64,000 nucleotides of DNA from contig NZ_CP113929.1 in NCBI RefSeq assembly GCF_029392075.1, positions 434,001 to 498,000 on the forward strand. The letters are read 5' to 3'. The position numbers were made by a program, and so were the translations under genes. The notes under the pieces were generated by a model. The model had not been told where the DNA came from. It made no database searches and saw nothing but the letters and a program-made list of their open reading frames with translations. Positions 45,326-57,134 of this stretch are shown here, in pieces (positions within the stretch are counted from its first letter, which is position 1; each line of letters starts with the position of its first letter). The DNA comes from Bifidobacterium sp. ESL0704 (GTDB lineage: Bacteria; Actinomycetota; Actinomycetes; Actinomycetales; Bifidobacteriaceae).

Positions 45326-46263
45326 GTTCCCAAGATATTCGAGCAAGCCGCGCACGTCGTAAAGCCGATAAACTCCGTGACAAGGCGGCCAACGACCTGC
45401 CTCGCTCCATGCGTCCTTCGCCGCAGGTGAAAATCATCACCGTTCTGGTGCTGGTGGTGGCGCTGATTTACTTCCTGTTCCCGATTTACTGGGCCGCCAT
45501 CGCCTCCAGCAAGACACCCGCTCAGATGAGCGGCAGCAACGGCCTGTGGTTCTCCGTGCCGCTGAACAAGCTGCCGGCGGCCATAGCCGCCAACTACAGC
45601 CTGCTGCTGGGATGGACCCGCAGCTACTTCTGGCGTTGGGTCTTCAACTCGCTGCTGTATTCCGCGGTGTCGGCCGCCATCGGCACCATCATCTCCGTGA
45701 TGGCGGGATACGCCACGGCGAAGTTCAGTTTCCGTGGCAAAGGCCTGATTATGGGGGTGGTGATGGCATGCATGCTGATGCCCGCCACGCTCCTGACCAT
45801 TCCGCTCTACTCCATCTTCCATGCGCTGCATCTGACCAACACGATGCTTTCCATCATCATCCCCTGCTGCGTGTCCCCGTTCGGTTTCTTCCTCGGCCGT
45901 GTGTACGCGCAAAGCTCCGTGCCTGACGAGTTGCTTGAGGCGGCACGCATCGACGGGGCAGGAGAGGCAAGGATCTTCTTCACCATCGTGCTTCGCCTTC
46001 TGGCGCCGGCCATGGTCACGATCTTCCTCTTCCTGTTCGTCTCGACGTGGAACAACTTCATGTTGCCGTTGATGATGGTCTCCAGCGACAACCTGAAGCC
46101 CGTCACGCTCGGCCTGTACGGATTGGTCTCCCTGCCGGTGTTCACCGACCGTGGGGCGTTGATGATGGGTGCGCTGCTCGGCGTGCTGCCGGTCATCGTG
46201 CTCTTCCTGGCCCTGCAACGCTACTGGCAGGCCGGTCTTGCGGCAGGTTCGGTCAAGGGCTAG
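45322..46263 (+). CDS. ABC transporter permease for GNB/LNB (second)
   Basis: 313 residues, six membrane helices, EAA loop EAARIDGAGEARIFFTIVL. It partners the preceding permease; the ATGA overlap implies translational coupling. It ends before the hairpin that separates transport genes from lnpA. Confidence 0.94.
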   Translation: MSSQDIRASRARRKADKLRDKAANDLPRSMRPSPQVKIITVLVLVVALIYFLFPIYWAAIASSKTPAQMSGSNGLWFSVPLNKLPAAIAANYSLLLGWTRSYFWRWVFNSLLYSAVSAAIGTIISVMAGYATAKFSFRGKGLIMGVVMACMLMPATLLTIPLYSIFHALHLTNTMLSIIIPCCVSPFGFFLGRVYAQSSVPDELLEAARIDGAGEARIFFTIVLRLLAPAMVTIFLFLFVSTWNNFMLPLMMVSSDNLKPVTLGLYGLVSLPVFTDRGALMMGALLGVLPVIVLFLALQRYWQAGLAAGSVKG

Positions 46264-46284
46264 CGACATTCATATGATCGGCGA

Positions 46285-46322
46285 TTGGGTTCTGAAGCCC
46301 GATGTTCGGCTTCAGAACCCAA
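46285..46322 (+). terminator. Strong hairpin between permease gene and lnpA
   Basis: A perfect 15-bp stem (TTGGGTTCTGAAGCC, 46285-46299, with 46308-46322) and 8-nt loop. No T-run follows, so it is probably an attenuator or an mRNA-processing/stability element and not a full stop. Confidence 0.7.
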
Positions 46323-46451
46323 CTCTGTCGATACGCAATCGGCCAGCGCGCTGTTGGCCCGCATCACGTTGCAGATGGCAACACAGATAATCACGTTCCG
46401 GGGCACAACCGTCCTCGGGCAGTCACAATATAGAAATTTTGGAAGGTTGAT

Positions 46452-48617
46452 ATGGCATCGACAGGGCGATTCACGATTCCCAGCGAGGAACATTTCGCAC
46501 GCAAAACCGTGGAGCTGGCAAATCTTTGGGGGGCGGACGCCATTCGCAACTCGGACGGCACCCATCTGGACGATGAGGTCCTCGCTTTGGGCAAGAAGGT
46601 CTATAGCGCGTATTTCCCCTGTCGCGCTCATAATGAATGGATTACCTTGCATATGGACGAGACCCCGCAGGTCTATCTGTTGAGCCAGCGTGTGCTCGCC
46701 ACTTCCGGCACCGTGTGCATCCCCTTCATGGACACCTTCTTTTCCGAACAACTGAAGCCGAATTACGACGCTGACCCCGCCCGGTATTGGGAGGTCATCG
46801 ATCGCACCACCGGCACCGTGGTGCCTACCAAGGATTGGAGCCTCAAGCCGGAAGAGAACGTTGCGGTGATCCACCATGCGGTGCCGATGCACGAATACAC
46901 CGTCTCGTTTTTGGCCTATATCATCTGGGATCCGGTGGAGATGTACAACCACCTGACCAACGATTGGGGCGACAAGGAACACGAGATCCCCTTCGATATT
47001 TACCATCCCGCGACGAGAAAGTTCGTTTTCGACACCTTCGGGCAGTGGCTGAAGGACAATCCCGAAGTCGACGTCGTGCGTTTCACCACCTTCTTCTACC
47101 AGTTCACACTCCTGTTCGACCAACACCATCGTGAGAAAGTCGTCGACTGGTTCGGCTGCGCCTGCACCGTCTCGCCGCAGGCGCTGGAGGATTTCGCCGC
47201 CCGGTTCGGCTATCGGCTTCGTCCAGAGGATTTCGTGGACGAGGGCTGCTACAACTCGTTGTTCCGTGTTCCTCGCCAGGCGCAACGTGATTGGATACGC
47301 TTCCTTTCCGATTTCGTGCGGGGCAATGTCAGGAAACTTGTCTCCATGACCCATGAGGCAGGCAAGGAAGCCATGATGTTCCTGGGCGACCAATGGATCG
47401 GTACGGAGCCGTATATGGACGGTTTCGGCGATCTGGGGCTGGATGCCGTGGTCGGCTCCGTTGGTGACGGCACCACCACCCGTATGATCTCGGACATCAA
47501 AGGCGTGAAATACACCGAAGGCCGCTTCCTGCCGTACTTCTTCCCCGATACGTTCTATGAGGGCAATGACCCGAGCATCGAGGCGTGGAGCAATTGGCGC
47601 AAGGCGCGCCGGGCCATCCTGCGCAGCCCGCTCGACCGCATGGGTTATGGCGGCTATCTCTCGTTGGCCGCGAAATTCCCGAAGTTCGTCGACGCGGTGA
47701 CCCATATCGCCGACCAGTTCCGGCTTCTGAGCGACAAGACCCAAGGTCGGCCGGCCGTGGGCGACCTCAATGTCGCCGTTCTCAATTCCTGGGGCAAGAT
47801 GCGTTCGTGGATGGCCTACACCGTCGCGCACTCGCTGCCCATCAAGCAGACGTATTCGTTCTACGGCATTCTTGAGGCGCTTTCCGGCATGCGCGTCAAT
47901 GTGCGTTTCATCAGTTTCGATGATGTGCTGGCTTGCGGCATCGATCCGGATATCGACGTGATCATCAATGCGGGTTCGGTCAATACCTCCTTCACGGGAG
48001 GGGACGTGTGGAAAGACGGTCGTCTGGTCGAAATCATGCGTTCCTGGGTGCGCCAAGGCGGTGCGTTCGTCGGTGTGGGCGAGCCCTCAAGTCTGGCGTG
48101 GCAAGGCCGGTTCTTCCAATTGGCCGATGTGCTCGGCGTCGACGAGGAACGCTTCCAGACCCTTTCGGTCGACAAGTACTTCCCGGAGGTGACGGCCCGC
48201 CACTTCATCACCGAAGACGTGCCGAGCGGCGAGTCCATCGATTTCGGCGAACCGATCGCCAATACCTACCCGATCAATGAACAGGTGACGTTGCTCAAGG
48301 CGGAAGGCGGTCAGGTTCAGCTTGCTGCCAACGAGTATGGCAGGGGGCGTGGCGTCTATATTTCCGGGCTCCCTTATTCGGCCGTCAATGCTCGCCTTTT
48401 GGAGCGTGCCCTGTTCTGGGGCAGCCATAAGGAGGGCGCTTACCTCGCTTACAGTTCGTCCAACCCGCAGTGCGAACTCGCCCGTTTCCCGGAAAGCGGC
48501 TGGTACTGTGTGGTCAACAATACCGACGAACCGCAGTCAACGGAGGTCCGGTTGCCTCAGGGAGACTCGGTGCACTTTGATATCGAGGCGAACGGCATCG
48601 TATGGAATCGATTGTGA
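46452..48617 (+). CDS. lnpA: 1,3-beta-galactosyl-N-acetylhexosamine phosphorylase (GH112)
   Basis: Splits GNB or LNB with phosphate into galactose 1-phosphate and N-acetylhexosamine in the cytoplasm. The sequence is very close to the B. longum enzyme throughout. The catalytic acid D313 (FLGDQWIGTEP) keeps its published number. At 721 residues it is ~30 shorter than the B. longum enzyme: as I recall that sequence, a loop between HFITEDVP and IDFGEP (~residue 585) is missing. The feeding genes are the upstream importer; its products go to nahK and lnpC beyond the inserted regulator. Confidence 0.97.
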   Translation: MASTGRFTIPSEEHFARKTVELANLWGADAIRNSDGTHLDDEVLALGKKVYSAYFPCRAHNEWITLHMDETPQVYLLSQRVLATSGTVCIPFMDTFFSEQLKPNYDADPARYWEVIDRTTGTVVPTKDWSLKPEENVAVIHHAVPMHEYTVSFLAYIIWDPVEMYNHLTNDWGDKEHEIPFDIYHPATRKFVFDTFGQWLKDNPEVDVVRFTTFFYQFTLLFDQHHREKVVDWFGCACTVSPQALEDFAARFGYRLRPEDFVDEGCYNSLFRVPRQAQRDWIRFLSDFVRGNVRKLVSMTHEAGKEAMMFLGDQWIGTEPYMDGFGDLGLDAVVGSVGDGTTTRMISDIKGVKYTEGRFLPYFFPDTFYEGNDPSIEAWSNWRKARRAILRSPLDRMGYGGYLSLAAKFPKFVDAVTHIADQFRLLSDKTQGRPAVGDLNVAVLNSWGKMRSWMAYTVAHSLPIKQTYSFYGILEALSGMRVNVRFISFDDVLACGIDPDIDVIINAGSVNTSFTGGDVWKDGRLVEIMRSWVRQGGAFVGVGEPSSLAWQGRFFQLADVLGVDEERFQTLSVDKYFPEVTARHFITEDVPSGESIDFGEPIANTYPINEQVTLLKAEGGQVQLAANEYGRGRGVYISGLPYSAVNARLLERALFWGSHKEGAYLAYSSSNPQCELARFPESGWYCVVNNTDEPQSTEVRLPQGDSVHFDIEANGIVWNRL

Positions 48618-48813
48618 ATCTCGCGTCTATCGGTTTGTAGGCGATGCTTGAAGCCGGCCGGGTCATGGTTGCGCGTGGCGACGGCCGGTTTCTTTTTGTG
48701 CGAGCCGGGGTATGGGTTGTTGCCGAAAGCCGTATGGTGAGGTCTGGAGGCCGTTGGCGCTCAATGGGTTCGCGGTTTGCCGATTTCCTGCGTCGTTGCG
48801 TCGTTCTGTGGTT

Positions 48814-49956
48814 TCAGCGATTGACGAAGTCGCGCACCATCGTGATCGCGGCGCCGCGTATGGTGGCATTCGGTCCGCATTCGCAGCGCCGGATGGTGGC
48901 GTGCTTGCGGAACATCGAAGTGGTGGTGCGGTCAAGCTGCTGTTGGGCGGCGTTGAGAAACGCGGCGTTGATGATATCGGCAACCCCGTAGATGCAGATG
49001 TCGTCCATATCCAGCAGCCCTATGGGCATGGCCAAGGCCGTTGCGACCCGTTGTCCGGCTTCCTGCAGGATTTTTACCTGGTCTTCGTCCGATGCGCCGT
49101 ACATGCGTTGGCGCAGCAGGGGCGCAGAAACGAACATTTCCAGGCATCCCTGTTTGCCGCATGGGCATTTCGGGCCATCCGGCTCAATGGAGATATGGCC
49201 GATTTCTCCGCCCGCATGGTTTTCGCCGACGATGACCGTATCGTTGATCAGCGTTGCTGCGCCGATACCGCGGTCGAGCTTGACGAAGAGCATGTTGGAA
49301 CCTGCGGCACCGAAAAAGCGCTCGGTAAGCATGGAGCAGACCACATCGTTGGCGATGATGACCGGCAGTCCGAATCGCTTCTCGATCGGCGTCTTCAGGT
49401 CGAAATCATGCCAGTCGAATTCCGTGGATTGACGGATGACGCCATCCTGCACCACACCCGTGGCCGCGATGCCGATGCCGATGATGTGATCGACTCCGGT
49501 GATCAGCTTGTCGATGAGCCCGATGATGGTATGCTCATCGACATGATCTGCGGCGCTGAGGGCGATTTCGCTGTGATTCAATGAGTTGCCGAGCAGGTCG
49601 GTCACCGCGCCTTCGATAAGGTGGTTTTGCGAAAGATCGACGGTGACGATTCTCAGCCGTGTGGGGTCGATGCCCAGCAGAGTGCCTCGTTTGCCTTTCC
49701 CGCTGGCTTTTGTTTCATAGCCGCACTCGTAGATGAGTCCTTCGTCGAGCATATCGCTCACCACGTCGGAAACGGCCACGCGAGAAAGGCCGGTTATGCG
49801 GCCGAGCTCGGCGCGCGAATATTGCGCATCGGGAAACAGCAGCCCGAAAATCAAGGATCGGTTGTTCCTGCGGACGTCCGATGGGCTCGCCTTGGTGCTT
49901 GTTCCTGGGGTGTTGAGCACCAGGGAATTCGCATATTGCTGTGGGGACATCGTCAC
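48814..49956 (-). CDS. ROK-family repressor (NagC/XylR type)
   Basis: About 380 residues. An N-terminal winged helix-turn-helix (~30-85; SRAELGRITGLSRVAVSDVV) is followed by a ROK sugar-binding domain with zinc motif CPCGKQGCLE. It sits on the minus strand between lnpA and nahK and is divergent from nahK. A sugar such as N-acetylglucosamine or a GNB/LNB-derived phosphosugar is a plausible inducer. Start is GTG 49956 or ATG 49950. The palindrome at 49971-49985 suggests autoregulation and control of nahK-lnpC. Confidence 0.92.
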   Translation of the reverse strand: MTMSPQQYANSLVLNTPGTSTKASPSDVRRNNRSLIFGLLFPDAQYSRAELGRITGLSRVAVSDVVSDMLDEGLIYECGYETKASGKGKRGTLLGIDPTRLRIVTVDLSQNHLIEGAVTDLLGNSLNHSEIALSAADHVDEHTIIGLIDKLITGVDHIIGIGIAATGVVQDGVIRQSTEFDWHDFDLKTPIEKRFGLPVIIANDVVCSMLTERFFGAAGSNMLFVKLDRGIGAATLINDTVIVGENHAGGEIGHISIEPDGPKCPCGKQGCLEMFVSAPLLRQRMYGASDEDQVKILQEAGQRVATALAMPIGLLDMDDICIYGVADIINAAFLNAAQQQLDRTTTSMFRKHATIRRCECGPNATIRGAAITMVRDFVNR

Positions 49957-49970
49957 GCTGTCTTTCTGTG

Positions 49971-49985
49971 ATTGGTATCACCAAT
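49971..49985. promoter_or_regulatory. Candidate ROK-repressor operator
   Basis: ATTGGT-ATC-ACCAAT is a 6-bp perfect inverted repeat 15 bp in front of the ROK gene, inside the divergent promoter region shared with nahK. Confidence 0.5.
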
Positions 49986-50045
49986 ATATCGTATCTGGTA
50001 GAAATACGTGGATATAGTCTTTACTTATTTATGCCTATATGGGCA

Positions 50046-50165
50046 ATGAAGTCGATAAAACGCGAGAATTGCATAATTCTAATTATGTATCTAATATTAA
50101 CAATTAGCGGTTTTGCTTATGTTTTTCCGCTGATTGGTTCCATTTACGTAATGAGGCGACTTTGA
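50046..50165 (+). CDS. Possible small membrane protein in front of nahK
   Basis: A 39-codon frame: a short basic start (MKSIKRENC) and one long hydrophobic stretch (IILIMYLILTISGFAYVFPL), ending 12 bp before nahK. It could be a real small protein, the remnant of a lost permease start, or chance in AT-rich DNA. The ribosome site is poor. Confidence 0.25.
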   Translation: MKSIKRENCIILIMYLILTISGFAYVFPLIGSIYVMRRL

Positions 50166-52951
<2,786 letters not shown>

Positions 52952-53168
52952 GTACGAGGCCATTGCTTGTTGCATGCAGCGTCCATATTGCTCGCTTTGC
53001 ATGTTTGCCGGGATAAGGCATATAAGAGGTGCTATCGAGCTTTTCTGTTTGTCGCTTGGCAAGCGGAAATGTTGAGAGGCGTGGACCAAGCACGTTGGCC
53101 TCATTTTTCCTTTTGTTGCGCAGAGCATGGACACTCGCGGCAAATCATGGTTTCGGGCAGACGCTACG

Positions 53169-53753
53169 ATGACGAATATGCGTGTGATTGCGGGACGATT
53201 CAAGGGATTCGAGCTGGCGAAGGCCAAGCCGGGCACCAGACCGACGACGGACCGGACCAAAGAGGCCATTTTTTCCAAGCTTGAGGCATGGGGCATGTTG
53301 GATGAGGCCCGCGTGCTCGATCTGTTCGCGGGAACCGGTGCGCTGGGCATCGAGGCGTTGTCGCGCGGCGCCGATGAGCTGGTCGCCGTCGAATCGGCTG
53401 GTCCGGCTTCCGCTCTGATTGACAAGGAACTGGTTGGTCTGAAACGCAACCGTTCGTGGGATGCCCGTACAATGAAGGCCCGCGTGATGCGCAAACGCGC
53501 CGAGCGCATCGCTTCCGGCTACGATGGTCCGGCGTTCGATGTCATCTTCGCCGACCCGCCGTATGCCCTGACCACGGAGGAATGCAACCGACTTATCGCC
53601 GATCTGGGCGCATCACCGATCGCGGACGAGCACACGGTGATGGTTTTTGAACGCTCGACGCGTTCCGAGCAACTGACCATGCCGGACGGTTGGCGGGTTT
53701 CCGATCAACGTCACTACGGTGAAACCGAGGTCTACTACATAGACCACGAGTGA
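53169..53753 (+). CDS. rsmD: 16S rRNA (guanine-966-N2)-methyltransferase
   Basis: 194 residues. MRVIAGRFKG, RPTTDRTKEAIFSKL, LDLFAGTGALGIEALSRGA (SAM loop) and the catalytic FADPPY are canonical for RsmD. I start at 53169; 53178 is also possible. It is a backbone gene convergent with trmD. Confidence 0.94.
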   Translation: MTNMRVIAGRFKGFELAKAKPGTRPTTDRTKEAIFSKLEAWGMLDEARVLDLFAGTGALGIEALSRGADELVAVESAGPASALIDKELVGLKRNRSWDARTMKARVMRKRAERIASGYDGPAFDVIFADPPYALTTEECNRLIADLGASPIADEHTVMVFERSTRSEQLTMPDGWRVSDQRHYGETEVYYIDHE

Positions 53754-54047
53754 CGAGATGACGCTGATGGGTGTCAGCGGGTAAGAAGGCGCCACATGCA
53801 TACTTCGTGTCGGAAGTTTTTTTTAGGTTGGGTGCTGTGTATCGGTGCTGAGTATAGGAGTGGAACGAACACGCCGGTACATGTTCGGATTTGCGGTGCT
53901 CGCGTCTGATGCCTGCGTCTGGTGCAACCGCAAAGAACAAGGTTGTTGATCGATCACATCTCGGTTGTGGATGTGGCTCTATGGTCTTAGACCGAACAGA
54001 CGGTTGTACATCGGTCGGTTGATGTGCGGGCATATATCCCCCACCTA

Positions 54048-55154
54048 TCAATCATGCAACTTGCGCGGATGACTGCCGGAGACTTCCCAGCCCAGTGCCA
54101 TCAGCGTCTTGCGGTCGGCTTTGTTTAGGGCTTTGCAGTCGAGCTGCTCGATGAGGTCGGGGCGCAGTTGGTCGGTGTGGGCGATGGCCTCATCGCGGCG
54201 GAATCGGTCGACCTTGCCGTGATCGCCGCTGGTCAGCACCTCGGGGACACCCATGCCGCGCCAGACGGCCGGTTTGGTGTACTGGTAATGCTCCAGCAGC
54301 GCGTTCTGCCCGGTGTAGGATTCTTCCACTATGGAGTCGGGGTTGCCCATGAAGCCGGGCATCAGGCGGGTGATGGCTTCAAGCATCACCGAGACGGCCA
54401 CTTCCCCTCCGTTCAGGACGTAATCGCCGATGGAATACTCTCGTACGTCAACGCCCTGGGCCCGGTAATAGCGGGGGATTCGTGCGTCATAACCCTCGTA
54501 GCGTCCGCAACCGAAGAGCAGGTGCCCGGCCCGCGAAAGCTCGGTCGCGTCGTGCTGTGTGAACAGCGGCGCCGAGGGATTCGGGAAAATGAGAATCGGT
54601 TTGCTGTGTTCTTGCTGTGTCGTGCTCGGAGCCGGCGAGCCGTCTTCCGGATTGTTCTTAAACGTGGCGGCAGAGGTTCCGGTGTCCGGCGACGATGTCG
54701 CGGTGTTGTCTACGATTGTTCCCGTTGTTTCGTCGTTTGTGGTCAAATTCAACCCGCTGGAGGGTTCGAGCCCGTCGCTAGCGGTCGAGTGGGATTGGTT
54801 TATTGCCTTGTCGATATCGTCCGAGCTCTTCGATGTTGACGATACTTTTCCGCGACCATCATCTTTGGCTGTGATGGTGGTGGATGGTCCTGCCGCAGTG
54901 TCATTATCCGCGATATCAACTGGTTCCAGCCCCAGCAGATCATCCAGGCATTCGGCCCAGACCTCTGGCTTCATCACCATGCCGGCGCCGCCGCCGACCG
55001 GGGTGTCATCGACGGAATGGTGCACATCGTGGGTCCAGTCGCGCAGATCGTGCGTCTTCACGTCAAGTAGTCCGCGCTCGATGGCTTTGCCAAACAGGCC
55101 GACGTTGAGGGCTTCGAAATATTCGGGAAACACGGACACGATATCGATTTTCAT
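54048..55154 (-). CDS. trmD: tRNA (guanine-37-N1)-methyltransferase with large insert
   Basis: 368 residues, against ~240-280 usually. MKIDIVSVFPEYFEAL, the SAM-knot segment FGCGRYEGYDAR and EYSIGDYVLNGGEVAV are intact. Between GMVMKPEVWAECLDDLLG (~residue 75) and ILIFPNPSAPLFT (~185) lies an insert of about 100 residues, almost all Ser/Thr/Asp/Asn/Gly. It is probably a disordered surface loop. I start at 55154 (MKIDIV); ATG 55166 is also in frame. It is the last gene of the rpsP-khpA-rimM-trmD group, although 338 repeat-filled bp separate it from rimM. Confidence 0.95.
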   Translation of the reverse strand: MKIDIVSVFPEYFEALNVGLFGKAIERGLLDVKTHDLRDWTHDVHHSVDDTPVGGGAGMVMKPEVWAECLDDLLGLEPVDIADNDTAAGPSTTITAKDDGRGKVSSTSKSSDDIDKAINQSHSTASDGLEPSSGLNLTTNDETTGTIVDNTATSSPDTGTSAATFKNNPEDGSPAPSTTQQEHSKPILIFPNPSAPLFTQHDATELSRAGHLLFGCGRYEGYDARIPRYYRAQGVDVREYSIGDYVLNGGEVAVSVMLEAITRLMPGFMGNPDSIVEESYTGQNALLEHYQYTKPAVWRGMGVPEVLTSGDHGKVDRFRRDEAIAHTDQLRPDLIEQLDCKALNKADRKTLMALGWEVSGSHPRKLHD

Positions 55155-55492
55155 GTCTTCAACCATATCGCATGCCCATCCGTCGGCGAGCAGGAGAAGA
55201 TCAGAGCTCGGATGAGCGGTACATGATGTTTCATGCCGGTCTTATGTTTGCGCCACACGTCATTTATTGTGTGAAAATACTCATTTAGAGGGGTCTTGGT
55301 GCACCAAGTACCCCAAAAAAATGAGATTGAGACTTCATTCTTGTGATTGAGGGGGTACTTGGTGCACCAAGACCCCTCTAAATCGCAGAAATGTGCATGA
55401 TTTTAGAGAAAAACCGTTGCTTGGTGGCACCAAGAGAGGATAAAATGACGAATTCAAGACTGATGGCGGAGATTGGACGCGATTGACGGCGC
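55155..55492. other. 338-bp gap between rimM and trmD, dominated by palindromes
   Basis: No gene is seen. The repeats at 55283-55434 occupy nearly half of it. The trmD promoter, if separate from the rimM transcript, must lie in 55155-55282. Confidence 0.6.
55283..55434. repeat. Perfect 32-bp inverted repeat plus third palindrome (TTGGTGCACCAA family)
   Basis: Arms 55283-55314 and 55352-55383 are perfect inverse copies. Each arm itself contains the palindrome CTTGGTGCACCAAG. A third element, CTTGGTGGCACCAAG, lies at 55420-55434. The same element is present three times at 18217-18356. Confidence 0.92.
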
Positions 55493-56161
55493 TCAAAGCA
55501 GGGGAATCAGACCGATTGGCGGATCGATGGTGATGCGGTTGCTATGAAGATCGATGTCCGGCACGAGTTCATCGACGAATGGGACCAAAGCGGTTTTGAT
55601 GATTTTCTCGTTGTCTTTTTCGTCGGTTTCGGGGGCTGATGCGGCACTAAAACTTCCGTCTTTCTGCTCGATGACGGGGTTCGTCAAGCGTATTTTCAGC
55701 AGCGATTGCGCAGGGCCATCGATGACGTCCACGACCTTGCCGATAATCTGTCCGGCCTTTGCCGCACTGATTCCGTTGGTCGGATTGTCCGCGACGCGTG
55801 CCTCGAGTCCGATAAGATCCTTGGGATACCAAGCATCCTCTTCGGCCATTTCTTCGGGGTCGTCGGCTTCGACATAGAGTTCCAGGCCGTTCAAGGTCTC
55901 GGAGGCGTCACGATCATCGATACCCTCGAGATGAAGAATCCAACGATCCTTGAACGTGCGGGAATGCGCGATGGAGTAGGTGTGCTCGCCATCTTTGGTA
56001 TACAGCACCGAACCGGTGGCAAACCGGCGTTCCGGTTCGTCGGTGAATGCGCGGACATTGACTTCGCCTTTGAGCCCTTGGGCACGGCCGATACGGCAGA
56101 CCCTCAACAGTTCACGCTGCTGAGGGTCTGCCTGCTGCGAAATGGTTTCGTCGCGATTCAC
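55493..56161 (-). CDS. rimM: 16S rRNA processing protein RimM
   Basis: 222 residues. RVCRIGRAQGLKGEVNVRAFT opens the N-terminal beta-barrel; the PRC-barrel part reads DAWYPKDLIGLEA and ends PFVDELVPDIDL. A ~30-residue polar insert (KDGSFSAASAPETDEKDNEK) lies just before that end. It assists 30S maturation. Its start overlaps the khpA end by 4 bp. Confidence 0.94.
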   Translation of the reverse strand: MNRDETISQQADPQQRELLRVCRIGRAQGLKGEVNVRAFTDEPERRFATGSVLYTKDGEHTYSIAHSRTFKDRWILHLEGIDDRDASETLNGLELYVEADDPEEMAEEDAWYPKDLIGLEARVADNPTNGISAAKAGQIIGKVVDVIDGPAQSLLKIRLTNPVIEQKDGSFSAASAPETDEKDNEKIIKTALVPFVDELVPDIDLHSNRITIDPPIGLIPLL

Positions 56162-56391
56162 TTGCGAACATCCATGATGTCGACGCGCACCTTGTGGTCG
56201 GACAAGGCCTGCACCACGGTACGGATGGCATTGGCGGTGCGGCCGGAGCGGCCGATCACGCGCCCGATGTCTTCAGGGTTCACACGCACCCGCAACAATT
56301 CGCCGCGGGCGTTCTCGTGGGACTTCACCGACACATCATCGGGGAAGTCGACGATATTGGAAATGAGGTGTTCCACAGCTTGCGCGAGCAT
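56158..56391 (-). CDS. khpA: KH-domain RNA-binding protein
   Basis: 77 residues, a single type-II KH domain with the loop VIGRSGRTANAIR. It belongs to the YlqC/KhpA family, which binds RNA and in Gram-positives forms a complex with KhpB. It lies 2 bp from rpsP and overlaps rimM, the usual operon position. Confidence 0.94.
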   Translation of the reverse strand: MLAQAVEHLISNIVDFPDDVSVKSHENARGELLRVRVNPEDIGRVIGRSGRTANAIRTVVQALSDHKVRVDIMDVRK

Positions 56392-56393
56392 GA

Positions 56394-56876
56394 TTACTCA
56401 GCCTTCTCGGTCTCTTCGGCCTTGGCTTCTTCAGCGCCGGCTTCGTCAGCCTTTGCTTCGTCGGCCTTGGCGGCTTCCGCTGCCTTCTCGGCCTCGGCCT
56501 TCGCCTTGGCTTCGGACTGCTTGGCCTTGCGCTTCTGAGCGTCGGCCTCAGCGGCCTCGACGCGAGCGGCGGCATCCGGGCCGGCTTCGGCGGTCTTCAG
56601 CGTGCCTTCAGCACCAGGCAGACCCTTGAACTTCTGCCAGTCGCCGGTGATCTTCAAGAGGTTCAGCACCGGTTCGCTCGGCTGTGCGCCGACGCCGAGC
56701 CAATACTGAGCGCGCTCGGAATCGATCTTGATCAGCGAAGGCTGCTGGTTCGGATCGTACTGTCCAATCTCCTCGATCGACTTGCCATCGCGCTTTTTGC
56801 GCGAATCCATGATGACGATGCGGTAGACGGCATGGAACTTCTTACCCATGCGCTTCAGACGAATCTTGGTAGCCAT
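56394..56876 (-). CDS. rpsP: 30S ribosomal protein S16 with Ala/Lys/Glu-rich tail
   Basis: 160 residues. [20 protein letters not shown] and IEEIGQYDP are diagnostic. The S16 core ends near residue 90. A ~70-residue Ala/Glu/Lys-rich tail follows, probably one long helix; such tails occur in bifidobacterial S16. The start at 56876 is fixed by the family N-terminus and a GGAGAG ribosome site. Confidence 0.96.
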   Translation of the reverse strand: MATKIRLKRMGKKFHAVYRIVIMDSRKKRDGKSIEEIGQYDPNQQPSLIKIDSERAQYWLGVGAQPSEPVLNLLKITGDWQKFKGLPGAEGTLKTAEAGPDAAARVEAAEADAQKRKAKQSEAKAKAEAEKAAEAAKADEAKADEAGAEEAKAEETEKAE

Positions 56877-57134
56877 TGTGGCTCTCCTTGTAGGTATCAT
56901 TGCGGTTTCTTGCCCGTATGTGGGGCATACTTGCTCGAATCCGCGTTGTCCCTCACGGCCTGCGGGAATGAGAGGGCCCCGCACCCGTGAATAACTTATC
57001 AACTATAGCTCGCCGGCTGGATAGACGATCGGTGCTTGCCTTGATGAGGACGAGATCTTTGGCTTGAGAGAAGACGGCATATAATCAATGCGACTCAATA
57101 TAGTGTCGCTTATAGGAAAATCGGAGAGGATGCC

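Noticed and set aside
46260..48056. 598-codon minus-strand frame opposite lnpA
   Set aside because: Antisense shadow of a highly conserved enzyme gene.
48814..49956. ROK sugar kinase
   Set aside because: An N-terminal winged helix-turn-helix precedes the ROK fold, so it is a repressor; the kinase role fits the separate gene at 35064.
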